21,901 bases of DNA from DATARH01 sp035604035 (GTDB lineage Bacteria; Pseudomonadota; Alphaproteobacteria; ATCC43930; CGMCC-115725), in NCBI GenBank assembly GCA_035604035.1, contig DATNJF010000018.1, positions 1-21,901 of the forward strand, read 5' to 3'. The first letter of the stretch is position 1. Every line of letters starts with the position of its first letter. The notes beneath the pieces are model-generated. The model did no database searches, was not told where the DNA came from, and saw only the letters and a list, made by a program, of their open reading frames with translations. Made by a program: the position numbers and the translations under genes. Below are positions 13,637 through 20,638 of the stretch, piece by piece.

Positions 13637-15055
13637 ATGCGGAGGCAGCGCAGCGCCAAGATTGTCGCGACCCTGGGTCCGGCGAGCGCGAGCCCGGCGC
13701 GGCTGCGCGCCCTTTTCGACGCCGGGGTTGACGTCTTCCGCTGCAATTTTAGTCACGGCACGCATGACGACCACCGCGCGCTGTTCAGCAACATCCGTCG
13801 CGTCGAGGCCGATACCGGGCGGCCGATCGGCATTCTCGCCGACCTCCAGGGGCCAAAGCTGCGCCTCGGCAATTTCACCGGCGGCCAGATTCTGATCGCG
13901 GCGGGCGCCAGGTTCCGCCTCGACCTCGACGGGGAACCCGGCGACCAGAACCGCGCGCCGCTGCCGCACCCCGAGGTTTTCGCCGCGCTGGAGCCGGGCA
14001 ACGAGCTTCTCGTCGATGACGGCAAGGTGCGCCTCAAGGTCACCGATTGCGGCAAGGACTTCGCCGAGACCGAGTGCCTGGTCGGCGGCACCTTGTCGAA
14101 CCACAAGGGCGTCAACCTGCCGCACTGTGTGCTGCCGATTTCAGCGGTGACCGAGAAGGACCGCGCCGACCTCTCCTTCGCCTTGGAGCATGGCGCCGAT
14201 TGGGTGGCGCTCTCCTTCGTGCAGCGGCCGGAGGATGTCGCCGAGGGCCGCAAGCTGGTCGGCAATGCTGCCGGGCTGATGGTCAAGCTGGAGAAACCGT
14301 CGGCGATCCGCCGCCTCAGCGAGATCATCGATCTCGCCGATGCGCTGATGGTGGCGCGCGGCGATCTCGGCGTCGAGATGCCGGCCGAGGACGTGCCGAC
14401 CGTGCAGAAGCAGATTATCCACGCCTGCCGACTCGCCGGGAAGCCGGTGATTGTCGCCACGCAGATGCTCGAATCGATGATCACCTCGCCGACCCCGACC
14501 CGCGCCGAAGCCTCCGACGTCGCGACCGCGGTCTACGAGGGCGCCGACGCGGTGATGCTCTCGGCCGAAACCGCGGTCGGCGAATACCCGGTCGAGGCGG
14601 TGACGATGATGGACCGCATCGCCCGCCGGGTGCAGGAAGACCCGCTCTATTTTCCCAGCCTGCAGACCCAGGTGATGGAGCACGAACACACCAACCCCGA
14701 CGCGATCAGCGCCGCCGCATGCCAGGTCGCGGCTACGGTCGGCGCGGCGGCGATCGTCTCCTACACAACCTCGGGCGCCACCGCCCTGCGCGCGGCGCGC
14801 GAGCGCCCGGGCGTGCCGATCCTGGTGTTGACCTCGAACCAGGGCACCGCGCGGCGCCTGGCGCTGCTGTGGGGCGCGCATTGCGTCCATAGCACCGACG
14901 TCAAGACCTTCGCCGACATGGTGCAGCGAGCGGTGCGCATCGCCCACCGCGAGGACATCGCCCAGCCCGGCCAGCGCGTCGTCATCACCGCCGGCGTGCC
15001 GTTCGGCACCCCCGGCGCGACCAACACGCTGCGCATCGCCTGGGTGGACCGGTAA
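13637..15055 (+). CDS. pyk: pyruvate kinase
   Basis: This 472-residue enzyme converts phosphoenolpyruvate and ADP to pyruvate and ATP. It shows SAKIVATLGPAS at the N-terminus, RCNFSHG (35-41; Cys where Leu is usual), ADLQGPKLRLG (68-78), the active-site lysine motif LMVKLEKPSAI, ARGDLGVEMP, ATQMLESMI, PTRAEASDVATAVYEGADAV and SAETAVGEYPVEAV. The C-terminal regulatory domain contains SYTTSGATALRAARERPGVP. ATG at 13637 is chosen because CGGAAAG lies 6 bases upstream and the protein then begins with the conserved MRRQRSAKI; an ATG at 13562 would overlap the kinase gene by 50 bp. With the upstream glycerate 2-kinase it can route glycerate to pyruvate, needing only enolase between. The symbol is generic; by context it is the TtuE-like isozyme. 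Confidence 0.95.
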   Translation: MRRQRSAKIVATLGPASASPARLRALFDAGVDVFRCNFSHGTHDDHRALFSNIRRVEADTGRPIGILADLQGPKLRLGNFTGGQILIAAGARFRLDLDGEPGDQNRAPLPHPEVFAALEPGNELLVDDGKVRLKVTDCGKDFAETECLVGGTLSNHKGVNLPHCVLPISAVTEKDRADLSFALEHGADWVALSFVQRPEDVAEGRKLVGNAAGLMVKLEKPSAIRRLSEIIDLADALMVARGDLGVEMPAEDVPTVQKQIIHACRLAGKPVIVATQMLESMITSPTPTRAEASDVATAVYEGADAVMLSAETAVGEYPVEAVTMMDRIARRVQEDPLYFPSLQTQVMEHEHTNPDAISAAACQVAATVGAAAIVSYTTSGATALRAARERPGVPILVLTSNQGTARRLALLWGAHCVHSTDVKTFADMVQRAVRIAHREDIAQPGQRVVITAGVPFGTPGATNTLRIAWVDR

Positions 15056-15062
15056 AAGCCCA

Positions 15063-15656
15063 ATGGTGCCCAACGACATCGACCCGGATTCGGGTTGCCG
15101 GCTGCCCCTGCCCCAATGCGAGGAACTGAGCCCCGAGGCGCAGCAAGCCTATGATCGCATCGCCGCGCCGGGCAGCGGAAACCTGCGCGGGCTGCGCGGC
15201 CCCGGCGGCATCCAGCTGCACAGTCCGGAGCTGTCGCGCCACGCGCGCCCGCTCAACCGCTACCTCAGGTTCGAGGCCGGTCTCGGCGGACGGGTGCGCG
15301 AGCTCGCTATCCTCGTGACCGCGCGCGAGCTCGACAGCCAGTTCGAATGGGCCGCGCACGAAAAAGAGTCGCGCCGCGAGGGGATCGCCCCCGAGCTGAT
15401 CGACATTATCCGCCATCGCCGCGACCTCGCTGGCCTCGACGAGGCCGACGCGATCGTCATCGCGCTCGGGCGCGAGATTTTCGGGGCGCGCAAGGTGTCG
15501 TCGGAAACCTACGCAAGCGCGCTCGCGCAGTTCGGCCGACGCAAACTCGTCGATCTCGTCGCGCTGATGGGGAATTACGCCGCGACGGCGGCGCTGCTCG
15601 CCGCATTCGACATGCAGCTCGACCCTGGGACCGAGCCGGGGCTACCCGATTTGTAG
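15063..15656 (+). CDS. carboxymuconolactone decarboxylase-family protein
   Basis: This 197-residue CMD/AhpD-like protein begins 7 bp after the pyruvate kinase stop, so it is probably the third gene of that operon. The signature helix is ELAILVTARELDSQFEWAAH (80-99), followed by E100 and REG, matching the ELAIxLTARxxxxxxEWxxH of the paralog at 600-1148. C12 is its only cysteine and there is no CxxC, so AhpD-type peroxidase activity is unlikely. The N-terminal region contains RGLRGPGGIQLHSPELSRH, which is usual for this subgroup. The role in glycerate or hydroxyacid metabolism is unknown. Possible roles are decarboxylation or isomerisation of a lactone or oxoacid. The ribosome binding site is weak (GGTAAAAG), fitting coupling to the upstream gene. 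Confidence 0.8.
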   Translation: MVPNDIDPDSGCRLPLPQCEELSPEAQQAYDRIAAPGSGNLRGLRGPGGIQLHSPELSRHARPLNRYLRFEAGLGGRVRELAILVTARELDSQFEWAAHEKESRREGIAPELIDIIRHRRDLAGLDEADAIVIALGREIFGARKVSSETYASALAQFGRRKLVDLVALMGNYAATAALLAAFDMQLDPGTEPGLPDL

Positions 15657-15659
15657 AGT

Positions 15660-15744
15660 GTCATTGCGAGGAGCGCGTTAGCGCGACGCGGCAATCTCGA
15701 CCGGACTAGCCGGAACCAGATTGCTTCGCTGCGCTCGCAATGAC
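15660..15744. repeat. palindromic intergenic repeat (GTCATTGCGAG type)
   Basis: GTCATTGCGAG (15660-15670) and CTCGCAATGAC (15734-15744) are perfect reverse complements that bracket the element. Nested inside are GCAATCT (15691-15697) and AGATTGC (15718-15724), and near the centre CCGG-ACTAG-CCGG. The interior GAGCGCGTTAGCGCGACG also resembles the right arm's complement imperfectly. Elements of this sequence type are dispersed in many alphaproteobacterial genomes, including rhizobia. It sits exactly between two convergent genes and may act as a transcription barrier. Confidence 0.8.
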
Positions 15745-15757
15745 GCCTGCGGCGTCA
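15741..15757 (-). terminator. hairpin overlapping the stop of the amidohydrolase gene
   Basis: TGACGCC (15741-15747) and GGCGTCA (15751-15757) form a perfect 7-bp stem with a TGC loop. It includes the minus-strand TGA stop codon at 15755-15757 and directly abuts the palindromic repeat. There is no U-tract, so termination would be weak; it may simply extend the repeat structure. Confidence 0.35.
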
Positions 15758-16912
15758 GTTCAGCCCGTAGAGCCGCACCACGTTGTCGTGGACGATCTTC
15801 TTCTGCACCGATGACGAGAACCCGGCGAGGTTCTGCTCCAGGGTGGCGCGCGAGTTCGGCCAGATGCAGTCCGGGTGCGGATAGTCGGCGCCCCAGATGA
15901 TGTTGTCCTCGCCGACCAGCGGCACGATCGGCTCCAGATACTTGTCCTGCTGGTAGGTGACAAAGCCCTGGCGGCGGAAATAGTCGCTCGGCTTCATTTT
16001 GAAGCCGAGGCTGCGCGCCCGGTCGTGATACTCGGTGTCGCAGCGGTCGAACACGTAGGGCAGCCAGGTGACGCCGCTCTCGCCGAGCACGAAATTGAAG
16101 TCGGGGTATTTCTCGCAAGCGCCGGAGGCGAGGATCGAGGCCAGCACTTCCATCGTGTCGAGCTGGAACAGCGTGGAGCGCACCAGCCGCCACTGGGTGA
16201 AGACTTCCTTTTCCATCTCCGGCGTGTCGGGCGCGCGCACCGCCTTGAACCCGGTCGAGTGGAACGAGATCGGGAATTTGCACTCTGCCGAGGCTTCCCA
16301 CAGCGCGAACCAGTCCGGGTGGTAGAGCGGCGGACTCATCCGCTTGAACGCGAGGTCGCCGCCCTTCAAACCCATCTTGGCGCAGCGCCGCACCTCTGCC
16401 GCCGCGGCCTTCGGGTCGGTGTTGGGGATGATCGCCAGCGGGAACACCCGGCTGGGGTCCGAGCGCTTAGCGAAATCGGAAGCCCAGTCGTTGTAGCGGG
16501 CGTTGACCCAAATGCGCAGATCGGCGTCGTTGATGAGGTCATTGACCATCAGACAGCCGTAGATGATTTCCTTTTCGAGGCCATCGCGGTCGAGATCGGC
16601 GAGGCGCAGCTCGGGCGTCGTCGGCCGCGGCGCCGCGCCGGGATAGGAATTCCACTCGAAGCCGAGCCCCTTCATCTCGTCGATATGGTCGAACGAGCCC
16701 TTGGTGTACGGCAGGAAGCCCGGGCCGACGCCGTTCCACATACCACGGTCGGTATCGTCGACAAACCAATGCTGGCCGTCGTTGCGCTCCTCGACGCGGG
16801 GCGCCAGCTTCTTCCACTTTTGCGGCGCCTGCGACGACCACAAATCGGCCGGGCAATAGGTCAGGTCGATATGGTTGTCGCCGGAAATGAGCTTGTGCTG
16901 CATAGCGGGCAT
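15755..16912 (-). CDS. amidohydrolase-family metal-dependent hydrolase
   Basis: This 385-residue TIM-barrel protein is of the amidohydrolase-2 type, related to ACMSD and other decarboxylases or hydrolases acting on carboxylated aromatic ring-cleavage products. The N-terminal metal motif reads ISGDNHID (D12, H14, D16), so the second His of the usual HxH is Asp. Further expected ligands are H218 in FHSTG and D343 in WGADYPHPD. FVLGESGVTWLPY (274-286) is typical of this subgroup. ATG at 16912 is chosen because AGGGAG lies 8 bases upstream; MQHK at 16903 is the alternative, and the frame stays open to 17002 without a good start. The substrate is unknown; neighbours suggest catabolism of an aromatic or sulfonated/ether compound. 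Confidence 0.85.
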   Translation of the reverse strand: MPAMQHKLISGDNHIDLTYCPADLWSSQAPQKWKKLAPRVEERNDGQHWFVDDTDRGMWNGVGPGFLPYTKGSFDHIDEMKGLGFEWNSYPGAAPRPTTPELRLADLDRDGLEKEIIYGCLMVNDLINDADLRIWVNARYNDWASDFAKRSDPSRVFPLAIIPNTDPKAAAAEVRRCAKMGLKGGDLAFKRMSPPLYHPDWFALWEASAECKFPISFHSTGFKAVRAPDTPEMEKEVFTQWRLVRSTLFQLDTMEVLASILASGACEKYPDFNFVLGESGVTWLPYVFDRCDTEYHDRARSLGFKMKPSDYFRRQGFVTYQQDKYLEPIVPLVGEDNIIWGADYPHPDCIWPNSRATLEQNLAGFSSSVQKKIVHDNVVRLYGLN

Positions 16913-17082
16913 CAAAGGGCTCCCTGTGGGCGTAGCAAGTCGTCTGAAACCGTAGCGCAATCTTACGAACGCGGGTAGGGCGTTGCTAGGCAGACCGGGC
17001 ATGCGCCGATATCAAAAGCGGGAGCCGCGTTGCACGCAGTAGATCAATCGGCTTTTCCTATCGCGCCAAACCCCGAAATGTT

Positions 17083-17094
17083 CGGAGCACTCCG
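17083..17094 (+). promoter_or_regulatory. dyad covering the ribosome binding site of the MFS gene
   Basis: CGGAG (17083-17087) and CTCCG (17090-17094) form an inverted repeat ending right at the ATG at 17095. The GGAG at 17084-17087 is the ribosome binding site, so folding of the RNA (4-bp stem, GCAC loop) could mask it, or the dyad could be an operator. The stem is short and may be chance. Confidence 0.25.
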
Positions 17095-18645
17095 ATGGTC
17101 GACGCCGGCCCGACTACATCGACAGGCCAGCCCATCCGCACGATCTTCGGCGCGCTGATGCTGGTGATGCTGCTTGCCTCGCTCGATCAGACGATCGTCT
17201 CGACCGCCCTGCCCACCATCGTCGGCGAGTTCGGCGAGCTGGCGCATTTGTCGTGGATCGTCACCGCGTACCTGCTGGCCACGACGATCGTGACGCCGCT
17301 TTACGGCAAGCTGGGCGATCTATTCGGTCGCAAGATCGTGCTGCAATCGGCGATCCTGCTGTTTCTGATCGGCTCGGCGTTGTGCGGCATCAGCCGCTCG
17401 ATGGTTCAGCTGATCGTCTGCCGCGCCGTGCAGGGCCTCGGCGGCGGCGGATTGATGGTGACAACGATGGCGGTGGTCGGCGATTTGTTCTCGCCGCGCG
17501 AACGCGGCCGCTATCAGGGCATCTTCGGCAGCGTCTTTGGCCTCTCGACTGTGCTCGGGCCGCTGATCGGCGGGTTCTTTGTCGAGCATTTGAGCTGGCG
17601 TTGGATCTTCTACGTCAATCTGCCGCTCGGCCTGGTCGCGCTGGCGATCATCGGCTGGGCGTTCACCGCGCCGAGCTCGCGGCGTCGGCCGAGCATCGAC
17701 GTCGCCGGAGCCGGCCTGTTGGCCGTGACGCTGACCGCACTGATCCTGCTGACCAGCCTCGGTGGCCACACCATTCCCTGGCGATCGCCGGCCGCCATCG
17801 GGCTGGCGGCAGTGACGCTTGCCGCGCTGGCCGGTTTTATCGCGGTCGAACAGCGCGTCGCCGACCCGATGCTGCCGCTGCGCCTGTTCGGCAATCGGGT
17901 GTTCGCGATCTCCTGCGCGGTCGGCTTCATCGTCGGGCTCGCGCTGTTCGGCTCGGTCACCTTCATGCCGCTGTATCTCCAGGTGGTGAAGGGCGTGAGT
18001 CCCTCCGGCGCCGGGATGACGCTGACCCCGATGATGGCGGGCGTCCTTGTCACCTCGATCGGCGGTGGCCGGCTCATCAGCCGAATCGGCCGCTATCGCC
18101 CGTTTCCGATCGCCGGGACCGCGATCATGACGCTCGGACTCGGCCTGCTCTCGACGCTGGGGGTGGCGACGAGCATCTGGGCGACGTGTCTTTACATGAT
18201 CGTGCTCGGGCTGGGGCTCGGGCTCGTCATGCAGGTTCTGGTGCTGGCGGCGCAGAACGCGGTCGACTATCGCGATCTCGGTGTCGCGACCTCGGGTACG
18301 ACCTTGTTCCGCTCGATCGGCGGCTCTGTCGGGGTCTCGCTGTTCGGCGCCGTCTTCACCGGGACTCTGACGGCCAGCCTCGCCGCCAAACTGCCCGTCG
18401 GGACCGCTTCACCCGCCGCCTCCGCCCCTGCCGCCATCCAGGCGCTGCCGAGCGCGACGCGTTCGCTGTATCTCGAAGCGTTTACCGGCGCGCTGCATCC
18501 GGTTTTTCTGCACGCCGCCGCGCTGGCCGCGCTGGCCTTCGCACTCACCTGGTTCCTGCAGGAGCTGCCGCTTCGCGGGGCGGCGGGCACCGCGGCTCAA
18601 GGCGACGCGTCGCCAAAGGATCGTGGCGCCGGGCATCGCCCTTGA
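17095..18645 (+). CDS. MFS transporter, DHA2 (EmrB/QacA-type) drug exporter family
   Basis: This 516-residue, probably 14-helix, inner-membrane proton-coupled exporter shows the DHA2 hallmarks: LLASLDQTIVSTALPTI (26-42, motif D1), GKLGDLFGRK (71-80, motif A), RAVQGLGGGGLM (110-121, motif B) and GSVFGLSTVLGPLIGGF (145-161, motif C). The C-terminal half continues with alternating hydrophobic segments to about residue 497 and ends in a short polar tail. No periplasmic adaptor (EmrA-like) gene is adjacent, so it probably acts alone. ATG is preceded by GGAG 7 bases upstream. It diverges from the amidohydrolase gene and lies 34 bp upstream of the dioxygenase gene on the same strand, suggesting joint expression. 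The substrate is unknown. Confidence 0.92.
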   Translation: MVDAGPTTSTGQPIRTIFGALMLVMLLASLDQTIVSTALPTIVGEFGELAHLSWIVTAYLLATTIVTPLYGKLGDLFGRKIVLQSAILLFLIGSALCGISRSMVQLIVCRAVQGLGGGGLMVTTMAVVGDLFSPRERGRYQGIFGSVFGLSTVLGPLIGGFFVEHLSWRWIFYVNLPLGLVALAIIGWAFTAPSSRRRPSIDVAGAGLLAVTLTALILLTSLGGHTIPWRSPAAIGLAAVTLAALAGFIAVEQRVADPMLPLRLFGNRVFAISCAVGFIVGLALFGSVTFMPLYLQVVKGVSPSGAGMTLTPMMAGVLVTSIGGGRLISRIGRYRPFPIAGTAIMTLGLGLLSTLGVATSIWATCLYMIVLGLGLGLVMQVLVLAAQNAVDYRDLGVATSGTTLFRSIGGSVGVSLFGAVFTGTLTASLAAKLPVGTASPAASAPAAIQALPSATRSLYLEAFTGALHPVFLHAAALAALAFALTWFLQELPLRGAAGTAAQGDASPKDRGAGHRP

Positions 18646-18679
18646 TAATATTGCAGATCGAAGCCGCGGGAGGATCGTC

Positions 18680-19522
18680 ATGGCTGTGAGTGTCCGCCGA
18701 TTGGCCGAAAGCTTCGTCGGCGAGGTGTCGGGGGTCGATCTCGCCAAACTCGACGCCGCTTCGGTCGACGCGATCAAATCCGCCTGGCTCGCTCACAAGG
18801 TGCTGGTGTTCCACGATCAGCATCTCGACGAGGACGGGCTCGTCGCCTTCGCCGAGCGCCTTGGCGACGTGGAAATCCATCTGCGCCAGACCCGCACCTC
18901 GGGCCGGCGCGAGGTGCTGCTGGTCTCCAACATCAAGGAGGACGGCAAGCCGATCGGCCGGCTCGGCAACCAGGAGCTCAACTGGCACATGGACCAGATC
19001 TTCATGGGCCAACCGACCGCCGGCACCATGCTCTACGCCGAGAGCGTCACCCCCGAGGGCGGCGACACCTGGCTCTGCGATCTCGGCGCCGCCTATGCCG
19101 CGCTGCCGCCCGCGCTCAAGGCCAAGGTCGAGGGCCGCCGCGCGGTGCATTCCGCCGCCACCGCCGACCGCCGCGTCGGCATCCAATTGACCGAGGAGCA
19201 AAAGCAGAAGGCGCCCGAGGTTGTCCACCCGCTCGTCCGCACCCATCCCCTCGCCGGCGAGAAGGGCCTCTATTTCAGCATGAACCACACCGCGCGGATC
19301 GAGGGTCTATCGGAGGAGGAAAGCCTGCCGCTGCTCGAGGAACTGCGCGCCCACGCGACGCAGAAGCGCTTCGTCTACGCGCACCATTGGCGGGTCGGCG
19401 ACCTCGTGCTGTGGGACAACGCCGCAACGATGCACCGCCGCGACCCGTTCCCCGACCGCTACCCGCGCCTGATGCGCCGAGTCGGGATCAATTTCCCGGA
19501 GGATTTACGGGTGCCGTTCTAG
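18680..19522 (+). CDS. TauD/TfdA-family Fe(II)/2-oxoglutarate dioxygenase
   Basis: This 280-residue non-haem iron dioxygenase is of the taurine/2,4-D dioxygenase family, which hydroxylates a substrate next to a sulfonate, ether or amine with 2-oxoglutarate as co-substrate. The iron ligands are visible: H103 and D105 in NWHMDQIF and H252 in ATMHRRDPF. R263 and R267 in YPRLMRR occupy the 2-oxoglutarate-binding arginine positions, at the +11 and +15 spacing from the distal His seen in TauD. The N-terminal VSVRRLAESFVGEVSGVDLA and KVLVFHDQHL are family-typical. ATG at 18680 is chosen because GGGAGG lies 7 bases upstream; an earlier frame start at 18623 overlaps the MFS gene. The substrate cannot be read from sequence. 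It converges on the LLM gene. Confidence 0.92.
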   Translation: MAVSVRRLAESFVGEVSGVDLAKLDAASVDAIKSAWLAHKVLVFHDQHLDEDGLVAFAERLGDVEIHLRQTRTSGRREVLLVSNIKEDGKPIGRLGNQELNWHMDQIFMGQPTAGTMLYAESVTPEGGDTWLCDLGAAYAALPPALKAKVEGRRAVHSAATADRRVGIQLTEEQKQKAPEVVHPLVRTHPLAGEKGLYFSMNHTARIEGLSEEESLPLLEELRAHATQKRFVYAHHWRVGDLVLWDNAATMHRRDPFPDRYPRLMRRVGINFPEDLRVPF

Positions 19523-19556
19523 CGGTTCTGCATCCCTCCTTCCTCTTCACGGAAGC

Positions 19557-20606
19557 TTATTGGAAGCGCGGCATCACCTTCTCGCAAAGCAGCCGCAGCG
19601 AGTTCATCACCCGCTCATGCGGGACGAGGCTCCCGCAATTCATTTCGGCGAGGATGCCGTCGAGGCCAAGCTCCTCGCGTAGCCCGTGCAGCCGGTCGAT
19701 CACCATGTCGGGCGTGCCGACGACGACCTTGTCGCGCAGGGCCTCGTCATAGGTGATCGTCTGGAGCCGCTGACCGCGCTCGGCCCGGCCCTCGATCGCG
19801 CGGGCGCCCGATTGCGACGCCGAAGCCTCAAGCTGCCCGCCGAGCCAGCGATAGAAGTGCATGACGCTTTCCTCGGGCTCGGAATACGCCTGCTCGCGCG
19901 TCTCGGCGATGTAGAGCGGCAACCGCAGAAAGACCTTTGCCTCTCCGGGATGCCCCGCAGTGCGCCAAGCCTCTCGATAGGCGCGCAGATTGGGGCCCAG
20001 TTCCGACAGCGTGCCAATTCGCACCGCGGCAAAGATCGGATAGCCCTGCTTACCGGCCGCTGGAAAACTGTCCGGGCTATTGATCGCGATGCGGATTTCC
20101 GGGCCACCCGGGTGAAAGGGCTTCGGCGTCAGCGGCACATTGTCGAAGCTGTAGTATTTGCCCTGGTAAGTCAGCCTCGGCTCGCGCCAGGCCCGCTTGA
20201 TGATATCGAGCGTCTCGGCGAAGCGCTCCTGGCTCTCGGCATAGGGGATGCCGTAGGCCTCGTAGGTGCGCGGGAAGCCGCTACGGCCGACGCCGAAGAT
20301 CAATCTACCGTGGCTGATCTGATCGACCGTCGCCGCTTCCTCGGCCAAGCGCAGCGGATGACAGAGCGGCAGCACCTGCACGGCGGTGCCAATCTTCATC
20401 CGCTTGGTGCGCGTGGCGATCGCCGCAGCGATGGTGAGCGGCGCGGCGAGCACCGAACGCGTCGGCGCAGCATGCAATTCGGCAAGCCACATCACGTCGA
20501 GGCCCCAGCGCTCGGCGGCATCCACCTGCTCGAACGACTGGTCGAAAGCCGTCGTGTGGCTCTCGCCGGTCGTGCAGGGAAACTCGTGGAACATGCCGAA
20601 TTCCAT
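19557..20606 (-). CDS. LLM-class flavin-dependent oxidoreductase (luciferase-like)
   Basis: This 349-residue protein is of the bacterial luciferase-like monooxygenase family, using reduced FMN (or F420) to oxidise a small organic substrate. Family features are FGMFHEFPC at the N-terminus, SFEQVDAAERWGLDVMWLAE, the TIAAAIATRTKRMKIGTAVQ strand, QISHGRLIFGVGRSGFPRTY, FAETLDIIKRAW, TYQGKYYSFDNVPLTPKPF and VVVGTPDMVIDRL near the end. ATG at 20606 is preferred because GGAAAGG is about 9 bases upstream; ATG at 20615 touches that sequence, so its spacing is too short. It starts 33 bp after the stop of the truncated upstream gene, so the two are probably co-transcribed. The substrate is unknown, and a dedicated flavin reductase is not visible here. 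Confidence 0.9.
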   Translation of the reverse strand: MEFGMFHEFPCTTGESHTTAFDQSFEQVDAAERWGLDVMWLAELHAAPTRSVLAAPLTIAAAIATRTKRMKIGTAVQVLPLCHPLRLAEEAATVDQISHGRLIFGVGRSGFPRTYEAYGIPYAESQERFAETLDIIKRAWREPRLTYQGKYYSFDNVPLTPKPFHPGGPEIRIAINSPDSFPAAGKQGYPIFAAVRIGTLSELGPNLRAYREAWRTAGHPGEAKVFLRLPLYIAETREQAYSEPEESVMHFYRWLGGQLEASASQSGARAIEGRAERGQRLQTITYDEALRDKVVVGTPDMVIDRLHGLREELGLDGILAEMNCGSLVPHERVMNSLRLLCEKVMPRFQ

Positions 20607-20638
20607 GGGATGCATCCTTTCCGCGCTGGGGTTCCGCC

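Noticed and set aside
15875..16978. A 367-codon plus-strand frame opposite the amidohydrolase gene
   Set aside because: It is a shadow of the amidohydrolase, whose metal motifs and start site are clear; the translation is of the Arg/Val/Glu-rich antisense type.
17253..18689. A 478-codon open frame overlapping the MFS gene in another plus-strand frame
   Set aside because: Its translation is Arg/Asp/Pro-rich and hydrophilic, with no motif, while the other frame gives a textbook 14-helix transporter.
19523..19556. Possible terminator CTTCC-GGAAG between the convergent dioxygenase and LLM genes
   Set aside because: The 5-bp stem is too weak and no T-run follows on either strand.
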